A stretch of DNA of 64,000 nt, from positions 1,922,001 through 1,986,000 of the forward strand of contig NZ_CP015163.1 in assembly GCF_003312875.1 (NCBI RefSeq), read 5' to 3'. Position numbers and translations under genes: made by a program. Numbering within the stretch: the first letter of the stretch is position 1; every line of letters begins with the position of its first letter. The notes under the pieces were generated by a model, which was not told the origin of the DNA, did no database searches, and saw nothing but the letters and a program-made list of their open reading frames with translations. The stretch is from Amycolatopsis albispora (GTDB taxonomy: Bacteria > Actinomycetota > Actinomycetes > Mycobacteriales > Pseudonocardiaceae). Positions 9,218 to 18,102 of this stretch are shown piece after piece.

Positions 9218-11041
9218 CTATTCCTTGTCGTCGTCGGAGCCGGCGGCCTTGCCGCGCCGCGACACGCCGACGCCGATCAGCACCACCAAGAGGACCGCAC
9301 CGGCGCCGATGGCGATCCACGCCCCGGTCGGCAGGCCGCCCGAGTCCGCCGCCGCGGCGTCCTCACCGGCGGGCACCGCACCGTAGAAGCTCCAGTACCC
9401 GCTCTGCTCCATCAGCGCGCCGTCGGCGACGGGCTGCTTGGTCAGCGACGAGAACTTGTCGGAACGGTAGGCCTCCAGCGCGTTCTTGTAGTCGAGCACC
9501 ACGCTCGGCGCCTGGTCGTAGTAGCGGGCCTGGGCCTGCTTCGCGTACTCGGCGCGCTTCGGGATGTCGGTCTCGGCGGCCTGCAGCGCGTAGAGCCGGT
9601 CGTACTCGGGGTCGCAGAAGAACGCGTTGCTGCTGGTGCTGCCTGCCGTGGCGGGCAGCACCGAGCAGGTCTGCTTCGCCAGGATGTAGTCCGGGTCCGG
9701 GTTGGTGCCCCAGCCGGAGATCGCCAGGTCGTAGTTGCCAGCGGAGGTCGACTCGTCCACCTCGTTGTCCGACACCAGCTTCTCGATCACCTTGATGCCG
9801 ATCTCACCGAGCCAGCCCGAGAGGTACTTGACCACGCGCTGGTCGTAGTCGCGGGTGGCGTGCCCGGTCAGCCGCAGCTCCAGGCGGCGGCCGTCCGGCC
9901 CGACGCGGACCCCGTCCGCGCCCTTCGGATAACCGGCCTGGTCCAGCGCGGCGTTCGCGGCGGCCAGGTCGAAGGTGTACTTCTCGGCCGGGCCCGGCTC
10001 GTAGTGGTAGGTCTTGAACACCGGCGGCACGATGCCGCCCGGCGCCTCGCCGTAACCGCCGAGCACCTTGTCGATGATGGTCGCCGGGTCGATCGCGCGG
10101 GCGATCGCCTTGCGCACCCGGACGTCCTTGAGCGCCGGGTGCCCGTCACCGATCGGCTGCCGGTCGAAGTTCTGCGCGCCCGGGTTGATCAGCAGCTCGT
10201 CGTACCGGCGGCCGACGGCTTTGTTCGTGGTGATGCCCGGCTTGTCCTTGAGCGAGTCGAACTGGGTGGCGGTGAGCCGGTTGATCAGGTCCACCTCGCC
10301 GTTGTTCAGCGCGTTGACCGCGGCGTCGGCGTTGTCGAATCGGACGAAGTGCAGCTCGTCGACCTTCGGCGCGCCACGCCAGTAGTGCTCGTTCGCCTTC
10401 ATCTTGACCAGCTGGTTCGTCTGGTACTCGGTGATGGTGAACGGGCCGGAGCCCACGCCGACCTTCGCCACCGTGTCGGTCTCCGGCGAGGCCATGTCGG
10501 TCACGCCCGACCAGATGTGCTCGGGCACGATCGGCACGTCGAGCGCGGTCATCGAGGCCTGCGGCTTCTTCAGCGTGACGGTCAGCGTGCGGTCGTCGGG
10601 CGCGGTCACCGCCTGGAACTGCTCGACGAAGGTCCCGTTCGCCTCACGCGCGGCCGGGTCCGACATCATCCGGTTGAAGGTGAACGCGGCGTCGCGCGCG
10701 GTCAGCGGCTTGCCGTCGGACCACTTCGCGTCGCGGATCTTGAACGTCCAGGTCAGCCCGTCCGCCGAGGGCGTCCACGACTCGGCCAGCCCGGGCACGG
10801 GCAGGTTGTCCTCCGCCGAAGCCAGGGTGAGGAACTCCCAGGAGATCCGGCCGATCATCGCGGTGGAGGCGAAGCTCGCGGTGAACGGGTTCAGGTGGTC
10901 GATGGACTGGACCAAAGCCACCCGCAGCACGGTCGGCTGCTGTGCCTGCGCGGGCGCGGTGGCCAGCACCGGCGCGGCCACCAGCGCGGTGGCACCCAGC
11001 GCGGCCGCGCGCCGCCGCCAGGAGTTTCTCACTGCACGCAT
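9218..11041 (-). CDS. Peptide ABC transporter substrate-binding protein with C-terminal membrane anchor
   Basis: 607 residues from the ATG at 11041 (GGGGA 8 nt upstream); an in-frame TTG at 11056 is less likely. The N-terminus is an Arg-rich Sec signal peptide ending near APAQA. The SBP_bac_5 domain follows (HLNPFTASFAST, then GSGPFTITEYQ). There is no lipobox Cys. Instead the last about 35 residues form a hydrophobic helix, GAWIAIGAGAVLLVVLIGVG, followed by RRGK and an acidic tail. The protein therefore appears anchored by a C-terminal transmembrane segment, unlike the lipoproteins usual for this family. Promoter region shared with the divergent M55 peptidase gene. Confidence 0.92.
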   Translation of the reverse strand: MRAVRNSWRRRAAALGATALVAAPVLATAPAQAQQPTVLRVALVQSIDHLNPFTASFASTAMIGRISWEFLTLASAEDNLPVPGLAESWTPSADGLTWTFKIRDAKWSDGKPLTARDAAFTFNRMMSDPAAREANGTFVEQFQAVTAPDDRTLTVTLKKPQASMTALDVPIVPEHIWSGVTDMASPETDTVAKVGVGSGPFTITEYQTNQLVKMKANEHYWRGAPKVDELHFVRFDNADAAVNALNNGEVDLINRLTATQFDSLKDKPGITTNKAVGRRYDELLINPGAQNFDRQPIGDGHPALKDVRVRKAIARAIDPATIIDKVLGGYGEAPGGIVPPVFKTYHYEPGPAEKYTFDLAAANAALDQAGYPKGADGVRVGPDGRRLELRLTGHATRDYDQRVVKYLSGWLGEIGIKVIEKLVSDNEVDESTSAGNYDLAISGWGTNPDPDYILAKQTCSVLPATAGSTSSNAFFCDPEYDRLYALQAAETDIPKRAEYAKQAQARYYDQAPSVVLDYKNALEAYRSDKFSSLTKQPVADGALMEQSGYWSFYGAVPAGEDAAAADSGGLPTGAWIAIGAGAVLLVVLIGVGVSRRGKAAGSDDDKE

Positions 11042-11195
11042 TCTCGCGATCCCCAATCGTCTAGCTCAGGCCCCGTCCCCGAAAGCCGAAAAGTAACCAT
11101 TCACCGCCACCCGAAGTCAACGATTGCCGGTCGTTCATGCCAAGCCGTTACCCAACCAGGTGGGGGCGATGATGAACATCACTTGTGGCGAGGAC

Positions 11196-11201
11196 TAGGT
11201 T
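11196..11201 (+). promoter_or_regulatory. -10 box (TAGGTT) of a likely leaderless transcript
   Basis: TAGGTT ends 7 nt before the ATG at 11209, with no Shine-Dalgarno in between, which fits leaderless transcription of the M55 gene. It lies in the 167-bp divergent region between the peptide-binding protein gene and the D-aminopeptidase gene. I saw no convincing palindromic operator in that region. Confidence 0.5.
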
Positions 11202-11208
11202 GAACCCC

Positions 11209-12036
11209 ATGCGGATCATGATCTCGGCCGACATGGAGGGTGCCACGGGGGTCACCTGGACCGACGACGTGGTCCCCGGAACCGAGCAGTGGCAACGATT
11301 CCGCAGGCTGTTCACCGGGGACGTCAACGCCGTGGCCGCCGGCCTGGCCGACGGCGGCGCGCGCGACCTGCTGGTGAACGAGGCCCATTCGTCCCAGCGC
11401 AACCTGCTGCTCGAAGAACTCGACCCGCGCGCCAGGATGCTCACCGGCAGGCACAAGCCGCTGTCGATGATGCAGGGCATCGACAGCGATGTGGACGGTG
11501 TGGTCTTCCTCGGTTATCACGCCGGGGCCGGCGCCGACGGCGTGCTTTCCCACACGTACCTGGAGAACCAGATCACCGGCGTGTGGCTCGACGGTGTGCA
11601 CGCCAGCGAGGGCAGGCTCAACGCCGCGCTCGCTGCCGAATACGGCGTGCCGGTCCTCCTGGTCACCGGGGACGACAAGACCTGCGAGGACGCCGCGGAC
11701 TACGCGCCGGGCGCGGAACTGGTCGCGGTGAAGGAATGCGTGAGCCGGTACGCGGCGATCTGCCTGCCCCCTTCGCGCACGGCCGAACTCCAGGCTGACG
11801 CGGCGAAGCGGGCGATGGCGCGCGCCGGGCGCGGGGAACCGTCGCCGCGTGGTCACCGCATCGAAGTGGAGTTCGACGCGAGCCACCTCGCGCAGGCGAC
11901 CGCGGTCATCCCTACCGTGGACCAGGTCGGGGTCCGCCGCGTGGGCTTCGACGCGCCGAACATGACCGAAGCGATGAAGGCGTTCAAGGTGGTCACCGCG
12001 ATCGCCGCGGGCGCGGTGCAGGGGAAGTATGGCTGA
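11209..12036 (+). CDS. M55 family D-aminopeptidase (B. subtilis DppA-like)
   Basis: 275 residues from the ATG at 11209. The start gives the family N-terminus MRIMISADMEG; an in-frame GTG at 11185 would add eight unrelated residues. Zinc ligands of B. subtilis DppA (Asp8, Glu10, His60, His104, Glu133) are matched by Asp8, Glu10, His60, His104 and Glu134. The enzyme releases D-amino acids such as D-Ala from peptides. Its position opposite a dipeptide importer mirrors the dpp operons of Bacillus and argues for scavenging D-Ala-containing peptidoglycan peptides. It overlaps the M20 hydrolase gene by 8 bp. Confidence 0.93.
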   Translation: MRIMISADMEGATGVTWTDDVVPGTEQWQRFRRLFTGDVNAVAAGLADGGARDLLVNEAHSSQRNLLLEELDPRARMLTGRHKPLSMMQGIDSDVDGVVFLGYHAGAGADGVLSHTYLENQITGVWLDGVHASEGRLNAALAAEYGVPVLLVTGDDKTCEDAADYAPGAELVAVKECVSRYAAICLPPSRTAELQADAAKRAMARAGRGEPSPRGHRIEVEFDASHLAQATAVIPTVDQVGVRRVGFDAPNMTEAMKAFKVVTAIAAGAVQGKYG

Positions 12037-13345
12037 GGCGAACATGCTGGACCCGGTGTCGGTCTGCGCCGACCTGGTGCGGTTCGACACGACGAACCGG
12101 GGCAACGGGGATTCCGAGGGGGAACGGGACGCCGCCGAATACGTGGCGGGCCTGCTCACCGACGCCGGGCTGAGCCCGGAGATCTACGAGTCGGCGCCGG
12201 GACGGGCCAATGTGGTCGCCCGGGTCGCGGGCAGTGATCCGGCCCTGCCGCCGCTGCTGGTGCAGGGTCATCTCGACGTGGTGCCCGCCGACGCCGCCGA
12301 CTGGAGCGTGCCGCCGTTCTCCGGTGAAGTGCGCGACGGTTTTCTCTGGGGCCGCGGTGCCACCGACATGAAGGACTTCTGCGCGATGGTCCTGTCCGTT
12401 GTGGACACCTTCGCGCGCGAGGGCAGGCGGCCGCGCCGCGATGTCGTGCTCGCCTTTGTCGCCGACGAGGAGGACCGCGGCGAGTACGGCGCGCACTGGC
12501 TGGTCGAGCGGCATCCGTCCCTTTTCGACGGTTGTGCCGCGGCGATCAGCGAATCCGGCGGCTACACCTACCACGTGCCCGCGGCCGACGGCCGGATCGT
12601 GCGGATCTACCCGGTCGGCGCGGCCGAGCGCGGGACCGCGCACCTGCGGCTGACCGCCCGCGGCCGCGCGGGCCACGGTTCCCGCCGCAACCACGAAAAC
12701 GCCGTGGTGCGCTTGGTCGCCGCGCTGCACCGGATCGCCACGCACCAGTGGCCGGTGCACCTGACCCCCGCCGTGCGGGCGTTCATCGAGCAAACCGGCA
12801 AGGCGCTCGACGTCGAGGTCGATCTGTCCGATGTGGACGGAACGCTGGCGCGGCTGGGCCCGGCGGCGTCCCTGGTCGAGTCGACCGTGCGCAACAGCAC
12901 CACGCCGACCATGCTCGACGCCGGCTACAAGGTGAACGTGATCCCCAGCGTGGCGCAGGCCCAGGTGGACACGCGCACGCTGCCCGGCACCGAGGCGGAG
13001 CTGCTGGCCACAGTGGACGAACTGCTCGGGCCGGACGTGACCAGGGAGTTCGTCGCGCACCAGGGCCCGGTGCAGGCGCCGGTGGACTCGCCGTGGTTCG
13101 ACGCCATGGGCGCCGCGCTGCGGTCGCAGGACCCGGGCGCCGTGGTGGTGCCGTACTGCCTGGGCGGCGGCACGGACGCCAAGGCGTTCGCGAAGCTCGG
13201 CATCGACTGCTACGGGTTCGCGCCGCTGTGGTTGCCGCAGGGCTTCCACTACCGGGCGATGGCACACGGCGTCGACGAACGGGTCCCGGTGGAAGGCCTT
13301 CACTTCGGCACCCGCGTGCTGGACCACTTGTTCAGCCACTGCTGA
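12029..13345 (+). CDS. M20 family metallohydrolase (ArgE/DapE/carboxypeptidase-like)
   Basis: 438 residues. Family M20 motifs are in order: QGHLDVVPAD (metal His and catalytic Asp), WGRGATDMKD (bridging Asp) and ADEEDRGEYG (catalytic Glu and metal Glu). The C-terminal metal-ligand region is CLGGGTDAKAF. Members hydrolyse dipeptides or N-acyl amino acids in the cytoplasm using two zinc ions. The 8-bp overlap with the D-aminopeptidase gene implies a two-gene operon working on imported peptides. The exact substrate cannot be read from sequence. Confidence 0.88.
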   Translation: MAEANMLDPVSVCADLVRFDTTNRGNGDSEGERDAAEYVAGLLTDAGLSPEIYESAPGRANVVARVAGSDPALPPLLVQGHLDVVPADAADWSVPPFSGEVRDGFLWGRGATDMKDFCAMVLSVVDTFAREGRRPRRDVVLAFVADEEDRGEYGAHWLVERHPSLFDGCAAAISESGGYTYHVPAADGRIVRIYPVGAAERGTAHLRLTARGRAGHGSRRNHENAVVRLVAALHRIATHQWPVHLTPAVRAFIEQTGKALDVEVDLSDVDGTLARLGPAASLVESTVRNSTTPTMLDAGYKVNVIPSVAQAQVDTRTLPGTEAELLATVDELLGPDVTREFVAHQGPVQAPVDSPWFDAMGAALRSQDPGAVVVPYCLGGGTDAKAFAKLGIDCYGFAPLWLPQGFHYRAMAHGVDERVPVEGLHFGTRVLDHLFSHC

Positions 13346-13379
13346 CCTTCCGCAGCTGTTTGCTCCCTTTGGCGGAAGG
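13346..13379 (+). terminator. Candidate hairpin terminator after the M20 gene
   Basis: An 8-bp perfect stem (CCTTCCGC/GCGGAAGG) with an 18-nt loop begins at the stop codon of the M20 gene. There is no T-tract, which is common for actinobacterial terminators, so termination is only probable. Confidence 0.4.
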
Positions 13380-13397
13380 GGCTACGCGACCAAGCCG

Positions 13398-13420
13398 AGC
13401 CGTATAGGTCGTTATACACC
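13398..13420. repeat. 23-bp dispersed repeat, copy 2
   Basis: Identical over 23 bp to 4012-4034, with core GTATA-N6-TATAC. This copy lies 131 bp upstream of the exported mannosidase start, a position where an operator would be plausible. The other copy is near the 3' end of the mannosyltransferase gene. The rest of the 205-bp gap (13346-13550) shows only the hairpin at its start and a Shine-Dalgarno at its end. Confidence 0.7.
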
Positions 13421-13550
13421 GATCTCGGGTTTGTCTGATTTCGGACGGGAACCGGGCGCGTTCTTGACAACGATGTCACGGCGCGCTTACTTAACGAGGC
13501 GCCGTTCCGGCGGCGCCTCCCCTGCGACCCGCCCGGAACCTGGAGCAAAG

Positions 13551-16500
13551 ATGCCCCGAAGCGTCCGACCACCGGTCTGCGCGCTGCTGTCCGCCGTGGT
13601 GCTCTCGGCTGGCCTGACCGCGGTCCCCTCCCCCGCCTTCGCCGCGCCCGCGCCCCCGCCCGACTTCCACTCCTCGTTCGAGCCCGGCGAACCGGCGCCC
13701 GACTGGACCGACACGGTGGACACCGGCCCCGACGGCAAGCCGAAGGCCCACGGGGTCAACGGCGCCAACGGCACCGCCGTCCCCGGTGACGTCCGCGGCA
13801 AGCTCACCGAGGCCACCGCCAGCAGCGAGAATCCCGAGGGCGGCGAGATCGCGCCCAACCTGGCCGACGGCAAGCCCGAATCGAAGTGGCTGTCGAAGAA
13901 CCCGGCGGCCTGGGCGCAGTTCGCCATGACCGAGCCGGTGACGATCACCCGGTACGGCCTGACCTCGGCGAACGACTTCGCCGACCGCGACCCGCGGGAC
14001 TGGAAGCTCCAGGGCTCCGCCGACGGCACCACCTGGACCGATCTCGACACCCAGACCGGCCAGGCGTTCAGCGAACGCTTCCAGCCCAAGGAGTACCGCC
14101 TGGCCGCCCCGGCCACCTTCCAGTACTTCCGGCTCGACATCACCAAGAACCACGGCGCCCCGCTGCTCCAGCTCGCCGAGCTGCTGCTGGCCAACGACGA
14201 ACCGGCCCCGCCGCCGCTGCCCAACATGCGCAGCTTCCCCGACGGCGGCCCGACCGGCGGGTACACGAACAAGTCGCGTGCCGGGTACTCCGGCTCCCGC
14301 GCCTTCCGCTACTCGGGCACGCACACCGTCGACGGCCGCGGTTACTCCTACAACAAGATCTTCGACGTCGACCTGCCCGTCCACGACCACACCGAGCTGT
14401 CGTACAAGGTCTTCCCGGAGTTCTCCGGTGACGACCTCCGGTATCCCAGCACCCACGTCGCGGTGGACCTGGCCTTCACCGACGGCAGCTACCTCAGCGA
14501 CCTCGGCGCGGCCGACCAGTACGGCTTCGCCCTGTCCCCCGCCGGTCAGGGCGCGGCCAAGTCGCTGTCGATCAACCAGTGGAACTCCGTGCGGTCGGCG
14601 ATCGGCACGGTGGCCAAGGGCAAGGTGATCGACCGGATCCTGGTCGGCTACGACAACCCGGCCGGGCCCGCGCCGCTGCAGGGCTGGCTCGACGACATCC
14701 GCCTCGGCGCGGGCACACCCGCTCCCCCGGCGAACGCCCGCCCGAGCGACCACGTGCTGACCACGCGCGGCACGCACGCGAACTCGACCTTCTCGCGCGG
14801 CAACAACTTCCCGGCCACCGCGGTGCCGCACGGGTTCAACTTCTGGACCCCGGTGACCGACGCCGGTTCGACCAGCTGGCTCTACCGCTACCACGAAGCC
14901 AACAACGCGCAGAACCTGCCGACCGCGCAGGCGTTCAGCGTCAGCCACGAGCCCAGCCCGTGGATGGGTGACCGGCAGACCTTCCAGGTCCAGCCCTCGC
15001 TCGCCGCCGGTGTGCCCGACGCCAACCGCGACGCCCGTGAACTGGCGTTCAGGCACGAGAACGAGGAAGCCAAGGCGCACTTCTACGGCGTCCAGTTCGA
15101 GAACGGCATCAAGACCGAGCTGGCCCCGACCGATCACGCGGCGCTGTTCCGGTTCACCTTCCCCGGTGCCGACGCGAACCTGATCTTCGACAACGTGAAC
15201 AACAACGGCGGCCTGACGCTGGACAAGGCGGCCGGCACGATCAGCGGGTTCTCCGACGTCAAGAGCGGGCTGTCGGCAGGCGCGGGCCGGTTGTTCGTCT
15301 ACGCCGAGTTCGACAAGCCGGTGACCGCGGGCGACAAGCTGCCCGGCGAGGGCCGCGACAACGTGCGGGGTTACCTGCGCTTCGACACCGGCGGCTCGAA
15401 GACCGTGCAGATGCGCATCGCCACCTCGCTGATCAGCGTGGACCAGGCGAAGAAGAACCTGGAGCAGGAGATCGACCCGGGCGCGACGCTCGAATCGGTG
15501 CGTGACGCCGCGCAGGCGGCCTGGGATGAGAAGCTGCGGGTGATCGAGGTCGAGGGCGCCAGCGCCGACCAGCTCCAGACGCTCTACTCGAACCTGTACC
15601 GCCTGTTCCTCTACCCGAACTCGGGTTACGAGAACGTCGGCACCAAGCAGCAGCCGAAGATCCAGTACGCCAGCCCGGTCGCGCCGAAAACCGGCCCGGA
15701 CACGCCGACGCACACCGGTTCGAAGCTGGTCGACGGCGAGATCTTCGTCAACAACGGCTTCTGGGACACCTACCGCACCACCTGGCCCGCGTACGCACTG
15801 CTCACGCCGACGATGGCCGGGAAGATGGTCGACGGGTTCACCCAGCAGTACCGCGACGGCGGCTGGATTTCGCGCTGGTCCTCCCCCGGTTACGCGAACC
15901 TGATGACCGGCACCAGCTCGGACGTGGCCTTCGCCGACGCGTATCTCAAGGGCGTGCGCAACTTCGACGTGCGCTCGGCGTACGACGCGGCGTTGAAGAA
16001 CGCCAGCGTGACCCCGCCGAACGCGAGCGTGGGCCGCAAGGGCCTGGACACGTCGATCTTCCTCGGCTACACCTCGACCGCGACCGGCGAGGGCATGTCG
16101 TGGGGCATCGAGGGCTACGTCAACGACTTCGGCATCGCGAACATGTCGAAGCGGCTGTACGACGAAGCCCCGGCGGACGATCCGCGCAAGCAGGAGTTCC
16201 TGGAGAACTACGAGTACTTCACCAACCGCGCGCAGAACTACGTCAACCACTTCGACCCGTCGATCGGCTTCTTCCAGGGCAAGTCGCCCACGGGTGAGTG
16301 GCGGGTCCCGGCCGGTGCGTACGAACCCCGCGAGTGGGGTCACGACTACACCGAGACCAACGGCTGGAACATGGCCTTCACCGTGCCGCACGACGGCAAC
16401 GGCCTGGCCAACCTCTACGGCGGCAAGGACGGGCTGGCCAAGAAGCTCGACGAGTTCTGGGCCACCCCGGAGACAGCCACCTTCCCGGGTTCGTACGGCG

Positions 16501-17852
16501 GCGTGATCCACGAGATGCGCGAGGCCAGGGACGTGCGGATGGGCCAGTACGGACACTCCAACCAGCCCTCGCACCACATTCCCTACATGTACAACTACGC
16601 CGGTCAGCCGTCGAAGACCCAGGAGAAGGTGCGCGAGGTGCTCTCGCGGCTGTACCTGGGCGGCGAGCTGGGCCAGGGTTACGCGGGCGACGAGGACAAC
16701 GGCGAAATGTCCGCTTGGTACCTCTTCAGCGCACTGGGCTTCTACCCGCTGCAGATGGGCAAGGCGGACTACGCGATCGGCTCGCCGTTGTTCACCAAGG
16801 CCACGGTGAACCTGGAGAACGGCCGGAAGCTGGTGATCAACGCGCCGCAGAACAACGCGAAGAACGTCTACGTGCAGGGGCTGAAGGTCAACGGCAAGGA
16901 GCACACCTCCACGTCGCTGCCGCACGACCTGCTGGCGAACGGCGGCACGCTGGACTTCACCATGGGCCCGCAGCCGTCGGCCTGGGGCACCGGGCCGGGT
17001 GACGCGCCGGAGTCGATCACCGGTGGCACCGCGGTGGCCAGCCCGCTGCACGACCTGACCGGGCCGGGCAAGGGCACCGCGACGGCGGAGTCCGGGGACG
17101 TGAACGGGCTGTTCGACAACACCTCGGGCTCGGAGTCGAAGCCGGGTTCGTGGGTGCGGTACCAGCTGAACTCGGACAACGAGGCGGCGAGCTTCTACAC
17201 GCTGACTTCGCCGAAGGGCGCTGGTGAGCCGGCGAGCTGGGTGCTGAAGGGCTCCTACGACGGCCAGACCTGGGCCGTGGTGGACGAGCGCAAGGACCAG
17301 ACCTTCCAGTGGCGCCAGCACACGCGGGCGTTCAAGGCGGCCAAGCCGGGGCACTACACGCATTACCGGCTGGAGTTCACCGGCGGTGGTACCGCGCTCG
17401 CCGAGGTCGAACTGCTCGGCAAGCCGGACCCGGTGTGCACCACCACGGTCCGCGGGGAGCACCAGGGCGCGCTGGCCGTGACCAGCGGCGTGACCTGCGT
17501 CGACGGCGCGAACGTGCGCGGCCCGGTGACCGTGGCCGAGGGCGCCTCGCTGGTGGTCGACGGCGGTGCGATCAGCGGTCCGGTTTCGGCCTCGAAGGCC
17601 GGTTCGGTGCGGTTTGTCGGCACCAAGGTGACCGGGCCGATCTCGATCACCGGTTCCAGTGGCGCGGTCGCGCTGGAGCGCACCACGGTGTACGGCCCGG
17701 TGGAGATCAACGGCAACACCGGCCCGTCGGTGCTGGTCGCGGCGAACACCGTGCAGGGCCCGCTCAGCTGCGGCGGCAACACCCAGCCGGTGAACAACAC
17801 CCTGGTGAACTCCGTGCGCGGCGCCGTCGCCGGGCAGTGCGCGGGGTTGTAG
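13551..17852 (+). CDS. Exported GH92 alpha-mannosidase with F5/8-type modules and C-terminal repeats
   Basis: 1433 residues from the ATG at 13551 (GGAG 7 nt upstream). Sec signal peptide to about residue 32 (cleavage near AFA-AP). A discoidin-like carbohydrate-binding module lies at about 84-205, then a beta-sandwich region, then the GH92 catalytic unit from about 404. The last includes DTYRTTWPAY, TGTSSDVAFADAYLKG and the GDEDNGEMSAW motif at 1046-1056, where Asp1047 and Asp1049 match the general-base pair of the family. A second discoidin-like module follows. The tail (about 1324-1424) has five 19-21-residue repeats each opening with GP(V/I/L), probably a small beta-solenoid. GH92 enzymes are calcium-dependent exo-alpha-mannosidases, often alpha-1,2-specific. 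It should act on mannans or N-glycans outside the cell. Confidence 0.93.
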   Translation: MPRSVRPPVCALLSAVVLSAGLTAVPSPAFAAPAPPPDFHSSFEPGEPAPDWTDTVDTGPDGKPKAHGVNGANGTAVPGDVRGKLTEATASSENPEGGEIAPNLADGKPESKWLSKNPAAWAQFAMTEPVTITRYGLTSANDFADRDPRDWKLQGSADGTTWTDLDTQTGQAFSERFQPKEYRLAAPATFQYFRLDITKNHGAPLLQLAELLLANDEPAPPPLPNMRSFPDGGPTGGYTNKSRAGYSGSRAFRYSGTHTVDGRGYSYNKIFDVDLPVHDHTELSYKVFPEFSGDDLRYPSTHVAVDLAFTDGSYLSDLGAADQYGFALSPAGQGAAKSLSINQWNSVRSAIGTVAKGKVIDRILVGYDNPAGPAPLQGWLDDIRLGAGTPAPPANARPSDHVLTTRGTHANSTFSRGNNFPATAVPHGFNFWTPVTDAGSTSWLYRYHEANNAQNLPTAQAFSVSHEPSPWMGDRQTFQVQPSLAAGVPDANRDARELAFRHENEEAKAHFYGVQFENGIKTELAPTDHAALFRFTFPGADANLIFDNVNNNGGLTLDKAAGTISGFSDVKSGLSAGAGRLFVYAEFDKPVTAGDKLPGEGRDNVRGYLRFDTGGSKTVQMRIATSLISVDQAKKNLEQEIDPGATLESVRDAAQAAWDEKLRVIEVEGASADQLQTLYSNLYRLFLYPNSGYENVGTKQQPKIQYASPVAPKTGPDTPTHTGSKLVDGEIFVNNGFWDTYRTTWPAYALLTPTMAGKMVDGFTQQYRDGGWISRWSSPGYANLMTGTSSDVAFADAYLKGVRNFDVRSAYDAALKNASVTPPNASVGRKGLDTSIFLGYTSTATGEGMSWGIEGYVNDFGIANMSKRLYDEAPADDPRKQEFLENYEYFTNRAQNYVNHFDPSIGFFQGKSPTGEWRVPAGAYEPREWGHDYTETNGWNMAFTVPHDGNGLANLYGGKDGLAKKLDEFWATPETATFPGSYGGVIHEMREARDVRMGQYGHSNQPSHHIPYMYNYAGQPSKTQEKVREVLSRLYLGGELGQGYAGDEDNGEMSAWYLFSALGFYPLQMGKADYAIGSPLFTKATVNLENGRKLVINAPQNNAKNVYVQGLKVNGKEHTSTSLPHDLLANGGTLDFTMGPQPSAWGTGPGDAPESITGGTAVASPLHDLTGPGKGTATAESGDVNGLFDNTSGSESKPGSWVRYQLNSDNEAASFYTLTSPKGAGEPASWVLKGSYDGQTWAVVDERKDQTFQWRQHTRAFKAAKPGHYTHYRLEFTGGGTALAEVELLGKPDPVCTTTVRGEHQGALAVTSGVTCVDGANVRGPVTVAEGASLVVDGGAISGPVSASKAGSVRFVGTKVTGPISITGSSGAVALERTTVYGPVEINGNTGPSVLVAANTVQGPLSCGGNTQPVNNTLVNSVRGAVAGQCAGL

Positions 17853-17913
17853 CGACCGCAGCTCAGCGGCGGAGCCGCTGGCGGTGGGCCGTCAACCCGC
17901 ACCGGCGCGGGTT

Positions 17914-17998
17914 CTCAGGCGTCTTCTCGCGAGGACAGCTTCAACGTGGTGAATCGGCATTCATGAGTTGGAGATCCCGGAGCGAGAAGACGCCTGAG
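17914..17998. other. Foldback element between the two mannosidase genes, candidate structured RNA
   Basis: A perfect 17-bp inverted repeat (17914-17930 CTCAGGCGTCTTCTCGC and 17982-17998) encloses 51 nt. Inside is a second small hairpin, TGAAT-CGGC-ATTCA, at 17950-17963. It lies in the 250-bp non-coding gap between the two GH92 genes. I find no open frame with a credible start here. It could be a transcriptional terminator, a processed RNA, or one copy of a dispersed element. Only the structure is directly seen. Confidence 0.6.
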
Positions 17999-18102
17999 GT
18001 TCCGCCACCCGCACCGCCACGCAAACACTTCAACCCTCCAAGAGTCACGGCAACGCGGGCGGCGTCCGGTGAATCCGGGCGCCGCCCGTTAACGTGTGCC
18101 CC

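Noticed and set aside
8273..11203. A 976-residue rightward frame across the peptide permease and binding-protein genes.
   Set aside because: Antisense shadow rich in His, Gln and Arg; the opposite strand has clear ABC transporter proteins with overlapping starts and stops.
13491..17462. A 1323-residue open frame antisense to the exported mannosidase.
   Set aside because: It is a GC-driven shadow: low-complexity Arg/Val/Gly/His composition and no domain, while the sense frame has full GH92 motifs.
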